DNA of 64,000 nt, taken from the NCBI RefSeq assembly GCF_004365175.1, contig NZ_SOCE01000001.1:2983403-3047402 (forward strand). The letters run 5' to 3'. The stretch comes from Kribbella voronezhensis (lineage in GTDB: Bacteria > Actinomycetota > Actinomycetes > Propionibacteriales > Kribbellaceae). The notes beneath the pieces were generated by a model. That model saw only the letters and a program-made list of their open reading frames with translations, ran no database searches and was not told the origin of the DNA. Numbering within the stretch: position 1 is the stretch's first letter; the number at the start of each line of letters is the position of its first letter. Shown here in pieces: positions 15,755 through 23,959 of this stretch. Made by a program: the position numbers and the translations under genes.

Positions 15755-16873
15755 ATGGGAACAGGGCGCGTGGCAGGCAGGATCCGGCCGCTGGTCGCCG
15801 TGGTAGCCGCGGTAGCGGTCGCCGCCGTGGCCGCCGGTGGGCTGCTCGCGTCCAGGCGCAACCCCGAGGCCGGTGCAGGCGCCGCGGTCCCACTGGCCGC
15901 TTCGAACAAGCCGCAGACCAGTACGCCGCCGAAGAAGCTCGCCGTCGATGCTGCCAAGCTCCAACTCGGCCGTGAACCACAGGTCCCGTACGTCCGTGGC
16001 CGGACCCTGCAGGGCGGTGGCGGCCAGGCGGTCGTGATCCCCGGCAAGAACGAACTGGTCGCCGTCGCGAGGCTCTGGGACCTCACGCTGACCGTGCAGC
16101 TCAAGAGTGTGACCAGCCCGTCCCTGGTCGTCCTCGACGGCGAAGGCAAGCAGGTGAACCAGGTGCCGGGCGTCGACTCGCTGGTCACGAGCGCCGACGG
16201 GCAGGCTGCGGCGTACGCATCGGGCGGTAGGTTCGCAGCCGACGCGATGGCCGGCGGCACCGTCTACTTCCAGGAGCCTGGCAAGAAGCCGACAGCGCAG
16301 CTCAGCCGCCCGCACGTGTACGACCTGGAGGTCCTGGCTGTCATCGGCAAGTCTGTGTACTTCCACTCGGCACGCGGGACCGACGTACCGTGGGAGCTCT
16401 ACCGCTGGCAGGTGGACAAGCAGACAGTCACCAGGGTTTCCACTGTCGCTTCTCCGGTCGCCGTGTCGACCAGTGGCACCGCTGCGGCCGGGTTCGTGGT
16501 GTTCAACGACAGCGGCATGTGCACAGCGGTCACAGATCTCGCCAGTGGACGGCAGAGCTGGCGGACCTGCCAGTACCAGCTGACGCGCTTCAGCCCGACC
16601 GACAGGTTCGTCCTGGCGATCCCGCCCGGCAGTTCGCCGTACGGCGATGAGCTGACCGCCGCGTTGGACAGCAAGACCGGCGCCCTGCTGCGCGAGTGGG
16701 ACGCCGGCTCTCTGCGCGGTGCGGTTGCCGAGGACGACGACCATGTGTTGCTGCAGTGGCACGACCGGCCGGAGCCGCAATCACGGTCGGCACTCGTCCG
16801 CTGCACGATCAGCACCGGCCAATGCGAGCTGGCCACTCCGTTGTCGTCCGATTCACTCCTGCTCGGATCATGA
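15755..16873 (+). CDS. membrane-anchored paralogue 1 of a four-gene cluster
   Basis: 372 aa. One N-terminal membrane helix (RPLVAVVAAVAVAAVAAGGL) is followed by a low-complexity linker and an outside domain rich in short beta strands. Shared with the next three genes: PYVRGRTLQGGGG followed by a VVIPG strand; a cysteine block CTAVTDLASGRQSWRTCQY; LLREW; AEDDDHVLLQW; and the ending RCTISTGQCELATPL. The fold looks like a beta-propeller. I do not recognise a named family. The start ATG 15755 is weakly supported (preceded by GGGGATGGGA); a slightly downstream start would keep the anchor. Confidence 0.78.
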   Translation: MGTGRVAGRIRPLVAVVAAVAVAAVAAGGLLASRRNPEAGAGAAVPLAASNKPQTSTPPKKLAVDAAKLQLGREPQVPYVRGRTLQGGGGQAVVIPGKNELVAVARLWDLTLTVQLKSVTSPSLVVLDGEGKQVNQVPGVDSLVTSADGQAAAYASGGRFAADAMAGGTVYFQEPGKKPTAQLSRPHVYDLEVLAVIGKSVYFHSARGTDVPWELYRWQVDKQTVTRVSTVASPVAVSTSGTAAAGFVVFNDSGMCTAVTDLASGRQSWRTCQYQLTRFSPTDRFVLAIPPGSSPYGDELTAALDSKTGALLREWDAGSLRGAVAEDDDHVLLQWHDRPEPQSRSALVRCTISTGQCELATPLSSDSLLLGS

Positions 16874-16922
16874 CGAACAAATCCGCGTCGACCGGCGTCG
16901 TATCCGCCACGGGGACCAACCG

Positions 16923-18050
16923 ATGGGACGACCGAACGTGAGAACGGGGAACGGCCGGCTGGCCATGGGAGTGGCTGCGGTCGCAGTACTGGCTGTTGCC
17001 GGCGGTGCGGCCTTTGCTGCTCACCGGGGGCCTGTCGCGTCCCCGTCCGCTGCTGCCCGGCCGCTCGCTGCGACCGCCACACCGGTGAGATCGACGGTCA
17101 AGGTGGACCTCGGCAAGCTGCCCACGGGCCGGCCTCCGCAGGTCGCCTATGTCAGCGGTCGGACCATCAGGGGCGGCCTCGGCGAGGACGTGACCGTTCC
17201 CGGACGGCAGGAGATCATCCGCGCGGTCCGGTACGACGGTGACGCGCTGGTGATCCTCGAAGTCGGCATGGGCGGCTCCGAGCTCGTCCGGGTCAGCAAG
17301 GACCAGGGCATCCTCCCCGGCAGCACCCCTGCGGTTGCGAGCCTGGTGACCTCGGTCAACGAGGACGCTGTGGCGTACGGGACGGCGCGGACCAACGCCG
17401 ACCACACCAGCCGGCAGGGCAACGCCGTGTACTGGCGTAACGCCTTCACCGACAACAAGCTCGATCGCCCTGAAGACTGGGCCTCCACCGTGCTGGCTGT
17501 TGTCGGCGACACCGTGTACTTCGCCGCCAGTACCGATCGCGACGGACAGACATCCACGCTGAACGTCTGGCATACGCAGACCGGCCAGGTCGACCTGCTG
17601 AAGTCCTTCCGGTCTCCGGCCGTGGTCGACTTCCAGGGTACGAACGGCGTGGACCAGATCTCCGGTGCCGCCCAGACCTTCTGCTCGGCGATCCGTGAGC
17701 TCGCCACCGGCAGCCAGCTCTGGCGGACCTGCGAGTACTCGCTGAACGGGTTCACCCCGGACGGCCGGACCGTGATCGCCACGCCGGACTTCCGCGGCGA
17801 GGGAGGCGATCCGTCAACCACCGCGATCGACAGCAGATCTGGTGCCGTACGGCGGCAGTGGACCGGTGTGCATTTCCTCGGCGCGACCGCTGAGGACGAC
17901 GACCACCTGCTGATGGTTGTCGACACCGGCGAGAACACCGCCGGCGCGATCATCCGGTGCAGCATCGGTTCGGGCGCCTGTGAACTCGCGACCGCCCCCA
18001 CGCGCACGCCCCGGCGGGACACGCTGCGGTTGATGGGAGAACGGTTTTGA
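16923..18050 (+). CDS. membrane-anchored paralogue 2
   Basis: 375 aa with the same plan: an N-terminal helix (LAMGVAAVAVLAVAGGAAFA), a linker, then the outside domain with AYVSGRTIRGGLGEDV, CSAIRELATGSQLWRTCEY, AEDDDHLLMVV and RCSIGSGACELAT. ATG 16923 follows GGGGA at seven-base spacing, 49 bases after paralogue 1. The last four bases overlap paralogue 3. The conserved cysteine pattern (C-x14-C in the middle, C-x7-C near the end) suggests two disulphides on the outside of the cell. Function unknown. Confidence 0.78.
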   Translation: MGRPNVRTGNGRLAMGVAAVAVLAVAGGAAFAAHRGPVASPSAAARPLAATATPVRSTVKVDLGKLPTGRPPQVAYVSGRTIRGGLGEDVTVPGRQEIIRAVRYDGDALVILEVGMGGSELVRVSKDQGILPGSTPAVASLVTSVNEDAVAYGTARTNADHTSRQGNAVYWRNAFTDNKLDRPEDWASTVLAVVGDTVYFAASTDRDGQTSTLNVWHTQTGQVDLLKSFRSPAVVDFQGTNGVDQISGAAQTFCSAIRELATGSQLWRTCEYSLNGFTPDGRTVIATPDFRGEGGDPSTTAIDSRSGAVRRQWTGVHFLGATAEDDDHLLMVVDTGENTAGAIIRCSIGSGACELATAPTRTPRRDTLRLMGERF

Positions 18051-19144
18051 AGCGCAACAGCGGCCTAGTGGTCGTGTCTGTCGCGGCAGCGACGGTCGCT
18101 GCGGTCGTCCTCGGCGGCACGGTCGCTTCTCGCCGGGTCCCCCACTCCGAGAGCGTTGCTGCCGCGGCGCCGCTGCCGCCGTCGACCGGCGTACCGGCGA
18201 CCACTGGACCGACCAGGATCACGCTGGCTCTACGCGGACTCGGCAAGGGACAGCCGCCGACAATTCCTTATCTGGTAGGCCGCGAGGTCCGCGGCGGCGC
18301 CGGTGGGCCGGTGCGAATCCCTGGCACCGAGGACGTTCTCGAGATCGCCCGGGTGAACAGCTCCGTCCTTGCCCTGACCACGAACGACAACGGCTGGCAC
18401 CTCCAACGGCTGAACGCGAACGGCGCCAAGAGCATCACAGGCGTCAACCACCTGGAGGTCAACGAGGACCGCAGCGGTGCTGCGTACGCGGCGTACGACG
18501 GTGGCCTCCCGCCGGTCGAAGGCGGCACTGTCTATGCCGACTCCGGCACGTCACTGAAGTCACTGAAGCTCAAGACCGGCTGGAACTTCAAGGTCCTCGC
18601 CTATGCCGCCGGCAAGGTCTACTACCAGTCCTCCGACGTACTCGGCTCTGGTGCCACGTGGAGCACCTATGCGTGGACGCCCGGCTCCACCAAGGCCGAG
18701 CTGGTCAAGACGATCCCCTACCTGACCAAGCTGAGCTCCGACGGCAAGACCGCTGCCTCGACACTGCTGGTTAACAACAGTGGCTCCTGTTCGGCGATCA
18801 ACGTCGTCAGTAGCGGTGTGCGGGTCTGGAAGACCTGCGACTACTCCCTCAACGGGTTCAGTCCGGGCGGCGCCATGGTGTTCGGTGTCCCGTCGCGGGA
18901 TCAGGGCAGCTGCGCCTCGGCAGAGGCGGTCCTCGACACCAGGACCGGGCGATTGCTGCGGGAGTGGAAGGCCTGCGTGCAGAACGCGGCGCCCGAAGAC
19001 TACGAGCACCTGCTGCTGGTGGTGAGCGCATCGGGTGCCTCGGGCAACAATACGCAGTACGGGATCGTCCGCTGCGCGATCAGCACCGGCGACTGCGAGC
19101 TCGCGACACCGCTCGCCGCGGAGCGACTCCTGCTGAGCGCATGA
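18047..19144 (+). CDS. membrane-anchored paralogue 3
   Basis: 365 aa, TTG start at 18047 preceded by GGGAGAA and overlapping the stop of paralogue 2, so translation is coupled. Membrane helix SGLVVVSVAAATVAAVVLGG; outside domain with PYLVGREVRGGAGGPV, CSAINVVSSGVRVWKTCDY, LLREWKAC, APEDYEHLLLVV and RCAISTGDCELATPL. It has two cysteines beyond the shared four (QGSCASAEAV and REWKACVQN), which could form an extra disulphide. It is closer to paralogue 4 than to 1 in the GREVRGGAG block. Confidence 0.78.
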   Translation: MKRNSGLVVVSVAAATVAAVVLGGTVASRRVPHSESVAAAAPLPPSTGVPATTGPTRITLALRGLGKGQPPTIPYLVGREVRGGAGGPVRIPGTEDVLEIARVNSSVLALTTNDNGWHLQRLNANGAKSITGVNHLEVNEDRSGAAYAAYDGGLPPVEGGTVYADSGTSLKSLKLKTGWNFKVLAYAAGKVYYQSSDVLGSGATWSTYAWTPGSTKAELVKTIPYLTKLSSDGKTAASTLLVNNSGSCSAINVVSSGVRVWKTCDYSLNGFSPGGAMVFGVPSRDQGSCASAEAVLDTRTGRLLREWKACVQNAAPEDYEHLLLVVSASGASGNNTQYGIVRCAISTGDCELATPLAAERLLLSA

Positions 19145-19192
19145 TCGCCACCCCGCTGGTCGAGTACGACGTACCTCTTTAGGAGCCTGGCA

Positions 19193-20356
19193 ATGAAGCA
19201 GATGAACGGCCGGCTGGTCGTGCTGGTCGCGGCGATCGCAGTGGCCGCCGTAGTGGTCGGCGGCGCCATCGCCTCCCAGCGCGGACCCGAACCGGGCGCG
19301 AACTCCGCAGCTCCGCTGACAGCCACCAGCTCGGTCCCGCAGACCCCAGCCGGTACGCCGTCCGCCCAGACGCCACCGGCAACACCGGCAACACCGTCCA
19401 CCGCCGGCAGGCCGGTGAAGGTGGCGCTGAAGCTGAACAAGCTCAGCAAGGGCCGTGACCCACAGGTGGCGTACCTGGTCGGCCGTGAAGTCCGCGGTGG
19501 CGCGGGCGACGTGGTGAAGGTCCCGGGTACCGGGCAGATCCAGGCGATCACCCGGGTCGGCGACGCCGTACTGGCCGTGGTCACCAAAGGCCTCGGCACC
19601 GAACTGCTCACCATCCAGTATGACGAGGTCAAGCACACTCCCGATGTCACCTCGATCGTCAGCACCGCGGACGGCAAGGAGGCTGCCTACGCGACCAAGA
19701 AGGTCAGCGCCGCCGACGGCGGAGCGATGCAGGGCAGCACTGTCTACGCGACGGTCACCGACGCCGGTCTCCCCGCCGTGAAGAAACTGGAGCTGCCGAA
19801 CCGCTGGGAGGTCTCGGTGCTCGCCTACCAGGACGGCAAGGTCTACTACCGCGCCTTCACGACCCAGAACTCGCCCACCTGGCAGCTGTACGAATGGGAC
19901 CCGGCGAACTCGGCTGCCGCCGAAGTCAAGACGGTCACCTCACCGACCGCGCTGTCCCCCGACGGCAGGACGGCCGGAGTACTGACCGTCCTGAACGACA
20001 ACGGCACCTGCTCTGCCGCCATCGAAGTTGCCAGCGGCAAGAGTCTGTGGCGGACCTGTGAGTATCAGATCAAGGGCTTCACCGCCGACGGCCGGACGGC
20101 GATCAGCGGACCGTCACGCGTCGACGGGTACGCCGAGGGGCTGGCCGCCGCGCTCGACGCTCGTACCGGCAGCCTGTTGCGGGAATGGACCGGGTTGTCC
20201 TTCCGCCAGACCGTCGCCGAGGACGACCAGCACCTCCTCATCCTCGCCGACGACGGCCCCGAGACGAAGGCTTCTATCCTCCGCTGCACCATCACCACCG
20301 GCGCCTGCGAACTCGCCACCCCACTCGCCAAGGGCGAACTCATGATCGGCCGATGA
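19193..20356 (+). CDS. membrane-anchored paralogue 4
   Basis: 387 aa, ATG 19193 preceded by AGGAG. The membrane helix is LVVLVAAIAVAAVVVGGAIA. The linker is the longest of the four and rich in Pro, Thr and Ala (TPAGTPSAQTPPATPATPST). The outside domain has AYLVGREVRGGAGDVV, CSAAIEVASGKSLWRTCEY, LLREWTG, AEDDQHLLILA and RCTITTGACELATPL. It is the last gene of the cluster; a hairpin follows. Loss of similarity in the linker and conservation of the cysteine and tail blocks point to selection on the outside domain. Confidence 0.78.
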   Translation: MKQMNGRLVVLVAAIAVAAVVVGGAIASQRGPEPGANSAAPLTATSSVPQTPAGTPSAQTPPATPATPSTAGRPVKVALKLNKLSKGRDPQVAYLVGREVRGGAGDVVKVPGTGQIQAITRVGDAVLAVVTKGLGTELLTIQYDEVKHTPDVTSIVSTADGKEAAYATKKVSAADGGAMQGSTVYATVTDAGLPAVKKLELPNRWEVSVLAYQDGKVYYRAFTTQNSPTWQLYEWDPANSAAAEVKTVTSPTALSPDGRTAGVLTVLNDNGTCSAAIEVASGKSLWRTCEYQIKGFTADGRTAISGPSRVDGYAEGLAAALDARTGSLLREWTGLSFRQTVAEDDQHLLILADDGPETKASILRCTITTGACELATPLAKGELMIGR

Positions 20357-20415
20357 GCGGTCTCGTTCGGTTTGTTCCGGCGTTGGTTCGCTGCGACGTC
20401 GGCTGGGTAGCTGGT

Positions 20416-20447
20416 TGGCGCGTCTGCTGGTAGCAGAGCGGGCGCCA
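20416..20447 (+). terminator. imperfect hairpin after the paralogue cluster
   Basis: TGGCGC (20416-20421) pairs with GCGCCA (20442-20447), and inside it CTGCT (20424-20428) pairs with AGCAG (20432-20436). It lies 60 bases after paralogue 4 and 32 bases before the next gene. Confidence 0.5.
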
Positions 20448-20478
20448 GGCGGCGTCGACTGCGGCCACACTGGTCGGT

Positions 20479-21213
20479 ATGAGCGTTGTGGTGCTGGCCG
20501 ATATCCACGGAGTACTGCCCGCGTTGGAAGCCGTGCTGGCTGAGCCGGACGTCGCGGGCGCGGAGGTGATCGTGCTGGCCGGCGACATCGCCAGCGGGCC
20601 GCAGCCGGTGGAGACGCTGGATCTCCTTGTTTCCTTGGGCGAACGCGCCGTCTGGGTGCGCGGGAACGCGGACCGGGAGCTGGTCGCGATGGCGCGCGGT
20701 TCGTTCGAGGGAACCCCACCCGATGCGGTCAGCCCGTGGGCGGCCGAGCAACTGCGTCCCGACCAGGTGGAGCTGCTCGACAACCTGCCGACCACCGTGA
20801 CGCTCGGCGACACACTCTTCTGCCACGCGACCCCGCGCGACGACGAGGAGATGGTGCTCGTCGACAGCCCGATCTCCCGCTGGACAACGGTACTCACCGG
20901 CGTACCGGACGACATCAGAACCATCGTCTGCGGCCACACCCACATGCCCTTCGCCCGGCAGGTCGACCGCCGCCTGGTCGTCAACGCCGGAAGCATCGGC
21001 ATGCCGTACGGCGCCCCCGGCGCAAGCTGGGCCCTCTTGAACTCGGCAGGTGTCCAACTCCGCCGTACCCACTTCGACCCCGCCCAGGCCGCGGCCACCC
21101 TCGCCACCCAGTCGACCTACCCCCACATCGCCTCCTGGTCGCAGGAATACCTCCTCACCACCTACTCAGACACCGAAGCCCTGGAGGCCTTCCGCCCCCG
21201 CACGGAAATTTGA
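20479..21213 (+). CDS. metallophosphoesterase (YfcE/calcineurin-like)
   Basis: 244-aa soluble phosphoesterase with the two-metal motif set in order: LADIHG (D-x-H), LAGDIASG (G-D), VRGNAD (GN-D), FCHATP (single H) and CGHTHMPF (GHTH), ending with VNAGSIGMP. This matches the YfcE/MJ0936-type phosphodiesterases. The substrate is not predictable. ATG 20479 has no strong ribosome binding site (GGTCGGT upstream). It is the same strand as the paralogue cluster but separated by a hairpin. Confidence 0.9.
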   Translation: MSVVVLADIHGVLPALEAVLAEPDVAGAEVIVLAGDIASGPQPVETLDLLVSLGERAVWVRGNADRELVAMARGSFEGTPPDAVSPWAAEQLRPDQVELLDNLPTTVTLGDTLFCHATPRDDEEMVLVDSPISRWTTVLTGVPDDIRTIVCGHTHMPFARQVDRRLVVNAGSIGMPYGAPGASWALLNSAGVQLRRTHFDPAQAAATLATQSTYPHIASWSQEYLLTTYSDTEALEAFRPRTEI

Positions 21214-21216
21214 CCC

Positions 21217-21265
21217 CACCCACGCACCTCCTCCGTCGGCGCTCCCCACCCCCCCAGCCACGGCA
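21217..21265 (+). repeat. dispersed intergenic element, copy A
   Basis: Begins four bases after the phosphoesterase stop; core CACGCACCTCCTCCGTCGGC followed by a C-rich stretch ending in CCAGCC. It matches copies at 25770-25815 (opposite strand) and 53964-54004. Confidence 0.65.
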
Positions 21266-21374
21266 CTCCTTCGTCGCGCCTTCCGCTGCCCCAAGCCTGA
21301 GCCAGCGGAGTCGACAGTTCTGTCCCAGCACCGTCAGTCGCCGTACCGTCGTTGCCGCCGGTGCGGGGCCATCC

Positions 21375-22157
21375 TCAGCGAGGTGGGGTGAAGCCTCCCC
21401 AGACTTCGCTGGAGGCGCGGGGGGTTTGGGCGTGGACGTGGTAGGTGTCGCGCTTGATCTTGCGGATGCCGGGGGCGTGGTTGTACTGCGCGGCGAACTC
21501 GTGCTCGCCGGCCGGCACGGTGTGGCCCGGCTTCAGGGTCCAGCGGTAGAGCAGTGCGCCGCCGGACTCCTGGACGGTGACGGTGAAGTCGTCGCTGGAC
21601 AGTGTCTGCCAGTTCCCGGTCTTCTGCACACCGCCTGTCTGGGCAATGCGTAGTTCCACGGTGAGTGAGGTGAGCTGCTCGGTGGTCTTGAGGATGAGGT
21701 CGTTCTGGGCCCAGTAGAGATTGCTGTGCACGTCGATCGAACCTTGGGATCGCAACGGCCCGTCCTGGAGCCGACTGCCGCCCGATGGAGTCGACCGCGA
21801 ACTGGGCGCGGTAGTGGCGGGAGCCCGACCGGTGCTCGTGGCGCGCGCCGAGGGCGTCGACGTGGAGGTGACGGTCGGGGATGGGACGGGCGAAGTCGAG
21901 GCGACGGCAGGGGGAGCGGCGGCCGGCAGCGACGGAACTCCGCCGATGGCGGCAACGGCCAGACCACCGGTCGCCAGCGTGGCGGCGGCGACGAGGCCGA
22001 CGATCGCCGCGCGGGGCCATGACCTGGCGATCGAAGGTGTGCGGTGCCGGACGACCGGGTCGGCCATGCCACGCTCGACCCGCGCCAGAATCCTTGGGCG
22101 GTTGGGCTCGTGGGCCTCGGCGGCCTCTCGGAGCCGTCGGTTGATCTCCTCGTTCAC
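21375..22157 (-). CDS. single-pass membrane protein coupled to the sigma factor
   Basis: 260 aa. The cytoplasmic N-terminus (NEEINRRLREAAEAHEPNRPRILARVERG) looks like the short sigma-binding heads of actinomycete anti-sigma-type proteins, but it has no HxxxCxxC zinc motif. One membrane helix (AAIVGLVAAATLATGGLAVAAIGG) and a Ser/Thr/Pro linker lead to an outside beta-rich domain with YWAQNDLILKTTEQLTSLTV and VPAGEHEFAAQYNHAPG. GTG 22157 has a very strong AAGGAGG and overlaps the sigma factor stop by four bases. The role as anti-sigma factor is an inference from position and topology. Confidence 0.78.
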   Translation of the reverse strand: MNEEINRRLREAAEAHEPNRPRILARVERGMADPVVRHRTPSIARSWPRAAIVGLVAAATLATGGLAVAAIGGVPSLPAAAPPAVASTSPVPSPTVTSTSTPSARATSTGRAPATTAPSSRSTPSGGSRLQDGPLRSQGSIDVHSNLYWAQNDLILKTTEQLTSLTVELRIAQTGGVQKTGNWQTLSSDDFTVTVQESGGALLYRWTLKPGHTVPAGEHEFAAQYNHAPGIRKIKRDTYHVHAQTPRASSEVWGGFTPPR

Positions 22158-22684
22158 CGGTTCCTCCTTCCTGCCGCGAGTTCGCCGACTGCTGCTGCGC
22201 CGAGCAGCCGTTCCAGCTCGGCCATTCCCTTCGAGGTCTGGCTCTTCACCGTACCGACCGATATGCCCAGCGCCGCGGCGGTGTCCTTCTCCGACAGGTC
22301 GAAGGCGTGACGCAGTACTACGCACGCCCGCTTGCGAAACGGCAGCCGGGTGAGTGCGGCCCGCACGTCCAGCACGACCGCAACGTCCGGCCCATCCACC
22401 AGTTCCGTACTACGTGACCAGAACAGCGCTACTCGCCGTCGCTCGCGGACCGTACTCCGGATCCGTTCCCGCGCCAGGTTGGCCACTACGCCGCGGGCGT
22501 AGGCGACCGGGTGTTGCGCGGCCCGCAGCCGGTCCCAGCGCTGCCACAAGGCGACCAGCGCATCGGCGGCGAGGTCGTCGGCCGCGTCCTTCTCGCCGGT
22601 CAGGAGGTGAGCGAGACGAGCCAGTTCGGCGTGGTGGCGTTCGAAGAAGTCGTGGAACTCCGCGGACGCGTCATCGAGGAGCAT
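22154..22684 (-). CDS. SigE-type ECF RNA polymerase sigma factor
   Basis: 176 aa. Region 2 is FFERHHAELARLAHLLTGEK followed by AADDLAADALVALWQRWDR and the -10 recognition helix end NLARERIRSTVRERRRV. Region 4 is LTRLPFRKRACVVLRHAFDL with the helix-turn-helix EKDTAAALGISVGTVKSQTS. The motif set matches the actinomycete SigE/SigL-like ECF group. ATG 22684 places the family's FxxFFxxHHAEL start correctly but its GGAG is too close. The frame remains open to 22807, so the N-terminus is uncertain. It is translationally coupled to a membrane protein downstream. Confidence 0.9.
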   Translation of the reverse strand: MLLDDASAEFHDFFERHHAELARLAHLLTGEKDAADDLAADALVALWQRWDRLRAAQHPVAYARGVVANLARERIRSTVRERRRVALFWSRSTELVDGPDVAVVLDVRAALTRLPFRKRACVVLRHAFDLSEKDTAAALGISVGTVKSQTSKGMAELERLLGAAAVGELAAGRRNR

Positions 22685-22847
22685 CTCCCGCGGTCGCCCT
22701 CCCCCTGCGATGTGCGCGTTAACAAGAGGCCCGAGCGTAACAGCGCCCCTCTCCGGCTGCCGAACGGCGAACGCCGGTGGAGGCGAGCTCAGCGCCGCCG
22801 GCCTCATGGCGCTTCGGTGACGTCCTGACGAGGGACCGGCGGCACGA

Positions 22848-23864
22848 TCAATGCCGCGCGAACTGGACGCCTGTCCGCTGCGCGACGTCCGGTTTGACTG
22901 CGATCCCGTTGATGGTCAGCCGCTCACCGTAGATGTCGGTGATCCTGATCGCCTTGCCGCAGCCGCTGCCGTCGGTGGAAAGGAAGTAGTTGTAGTCGGT
23001 GCGGTGCAGCTTCCGCCAGCCCTTGGCAGTCTGGACCTCGAGTGCGGCCAGCGGGTTGCGATGACCGATCGCCTGCACACCGCACCAGTACTGACTGGAA
23101 CCGTCCTTGTATCGAATGGAGATCGTGCCGGACGCAGCGGGGCTCACCAGGGTCCAGGTGATCGGGAGCCGACCGACGGAGAGTTTGGCGAGCTTGGCGA
23201 AAGCCTGTTGGCTGAGGTCCAGTTGCCCCGGGGCGCAAGGTAACGGGCACTCGTTGACGATCCGTACCGTGATGGAGGCGCCGTTGGCCGCACGGACCAG
23301 GACATGCGCCCCGCAGGCCTTGGCCGACTCGTAGTCGGTGTGGTTCATCGCCGCGATCATGAGGTCGCCGCCGGACGGCCCGTAGAGACAGGCGCCATTG
23401 CCGTCACCTGCCTCGTAGGCGGTCGCGACACCGCGGTACCGGACGCCCGGCTTGATCCGTCCCGCCAGCGATCCCGAGGTCGCCGCGGACGGCGTACGCG
23501 GAGTGTTGGTAGCCACGCGCGGCGTGCTGGATGCGACGTGCGGGGTAGGAGTAGCCGCAGGCGGACGGCTTGAAGGCGTCGTAGTACGGGGCGATGACTT
23601 CGGTCTCGTGAGGGGCGACGGCGTCGGCGCGGTGGTGGCGTCGGCCGTCACGTCTGTGGAGCCGGACCCGGACGGAACCCTCGCCTTGGCACCCGCGACG
23701 GACGCGTCGGCAGTACGACGAGGAGCAGCGCCGCCCCTGGTGGGGAGCACGGCGATCAGGCAGACCACCACACCGGCAGCCAGCAGCACGACCGGAATCC
23801 CCAAGGCCCACCGCTGCTGCTTCGGCACCTGCGCCGCACCGTGCTTCGTTGTCCTCATATCCAT
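22848..23864 (-). CDS. bacterial expansin (RlpA-like barrel plus CBM63-like domain)
   Basis: 338 aa. A type II-style N-terminal membrane/signal helix (WALGIPVVLLAAGVVVCLIAVLP) precedes a Ser/Thr/Pro linker of about 90 residues. A double-psi beta barrel follows (RYRGVATAYEAGDGNGACLY, then TDYESAKACGAHVLV, VRIVNECPLPCAPGQLDLS with the conserved Asp). Then comes an Ig-like cellulose-binding domain (ISIRYKDGSSQYWCGVQAIG, ALEVQTAKGWRKLHRTDYNYF). Expansins of this EXLX type loosen cellulose/cell wall without hydrolysis and are typical of plant-associated soil bacteria. ATG 23864 or 23858; neither has a clear ribosome binding site. Confidence 0.88.
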   Translation of the reverse strand: MDMRTTKHGAAQVPKQQRWALGIPVVLLAAGVVVCLIAVLPTRGGAAPRRTADASVAGAKARVPSGSGSTDVTADATTAPTPSPLTRPKSSPRTTTPSSRPPAATPTPHVASSTPRVATNTPRTPSAATSGSLAGRIKPGVRYRGVATAYEAGDGNGACLYGPSGGDLMIAAMNHTDYESAKACGAHVLVRAANGASITVRIVNECPLPCAPGQLDLSQQAFAKLAKLSVGRLPITWTLVSPAASGTISIRYKDGSSQYWCGVQAIGHRNPLAALEVQTAKGWRKLHRTDYNYFLSTDGSGCGKAIRITDIYGERLTINGIAVKPDVAQRTGVQFARH

Positions 23865-23959
23865 CCGTTCAGTTGACCGAGTCGACGTCCACCCCCAGTT
23901 GCCACCCACGGCCAAAAGGTTGCCGCCGCCGGGGAATTGCCTATCGGCGGCAGAGAGAC

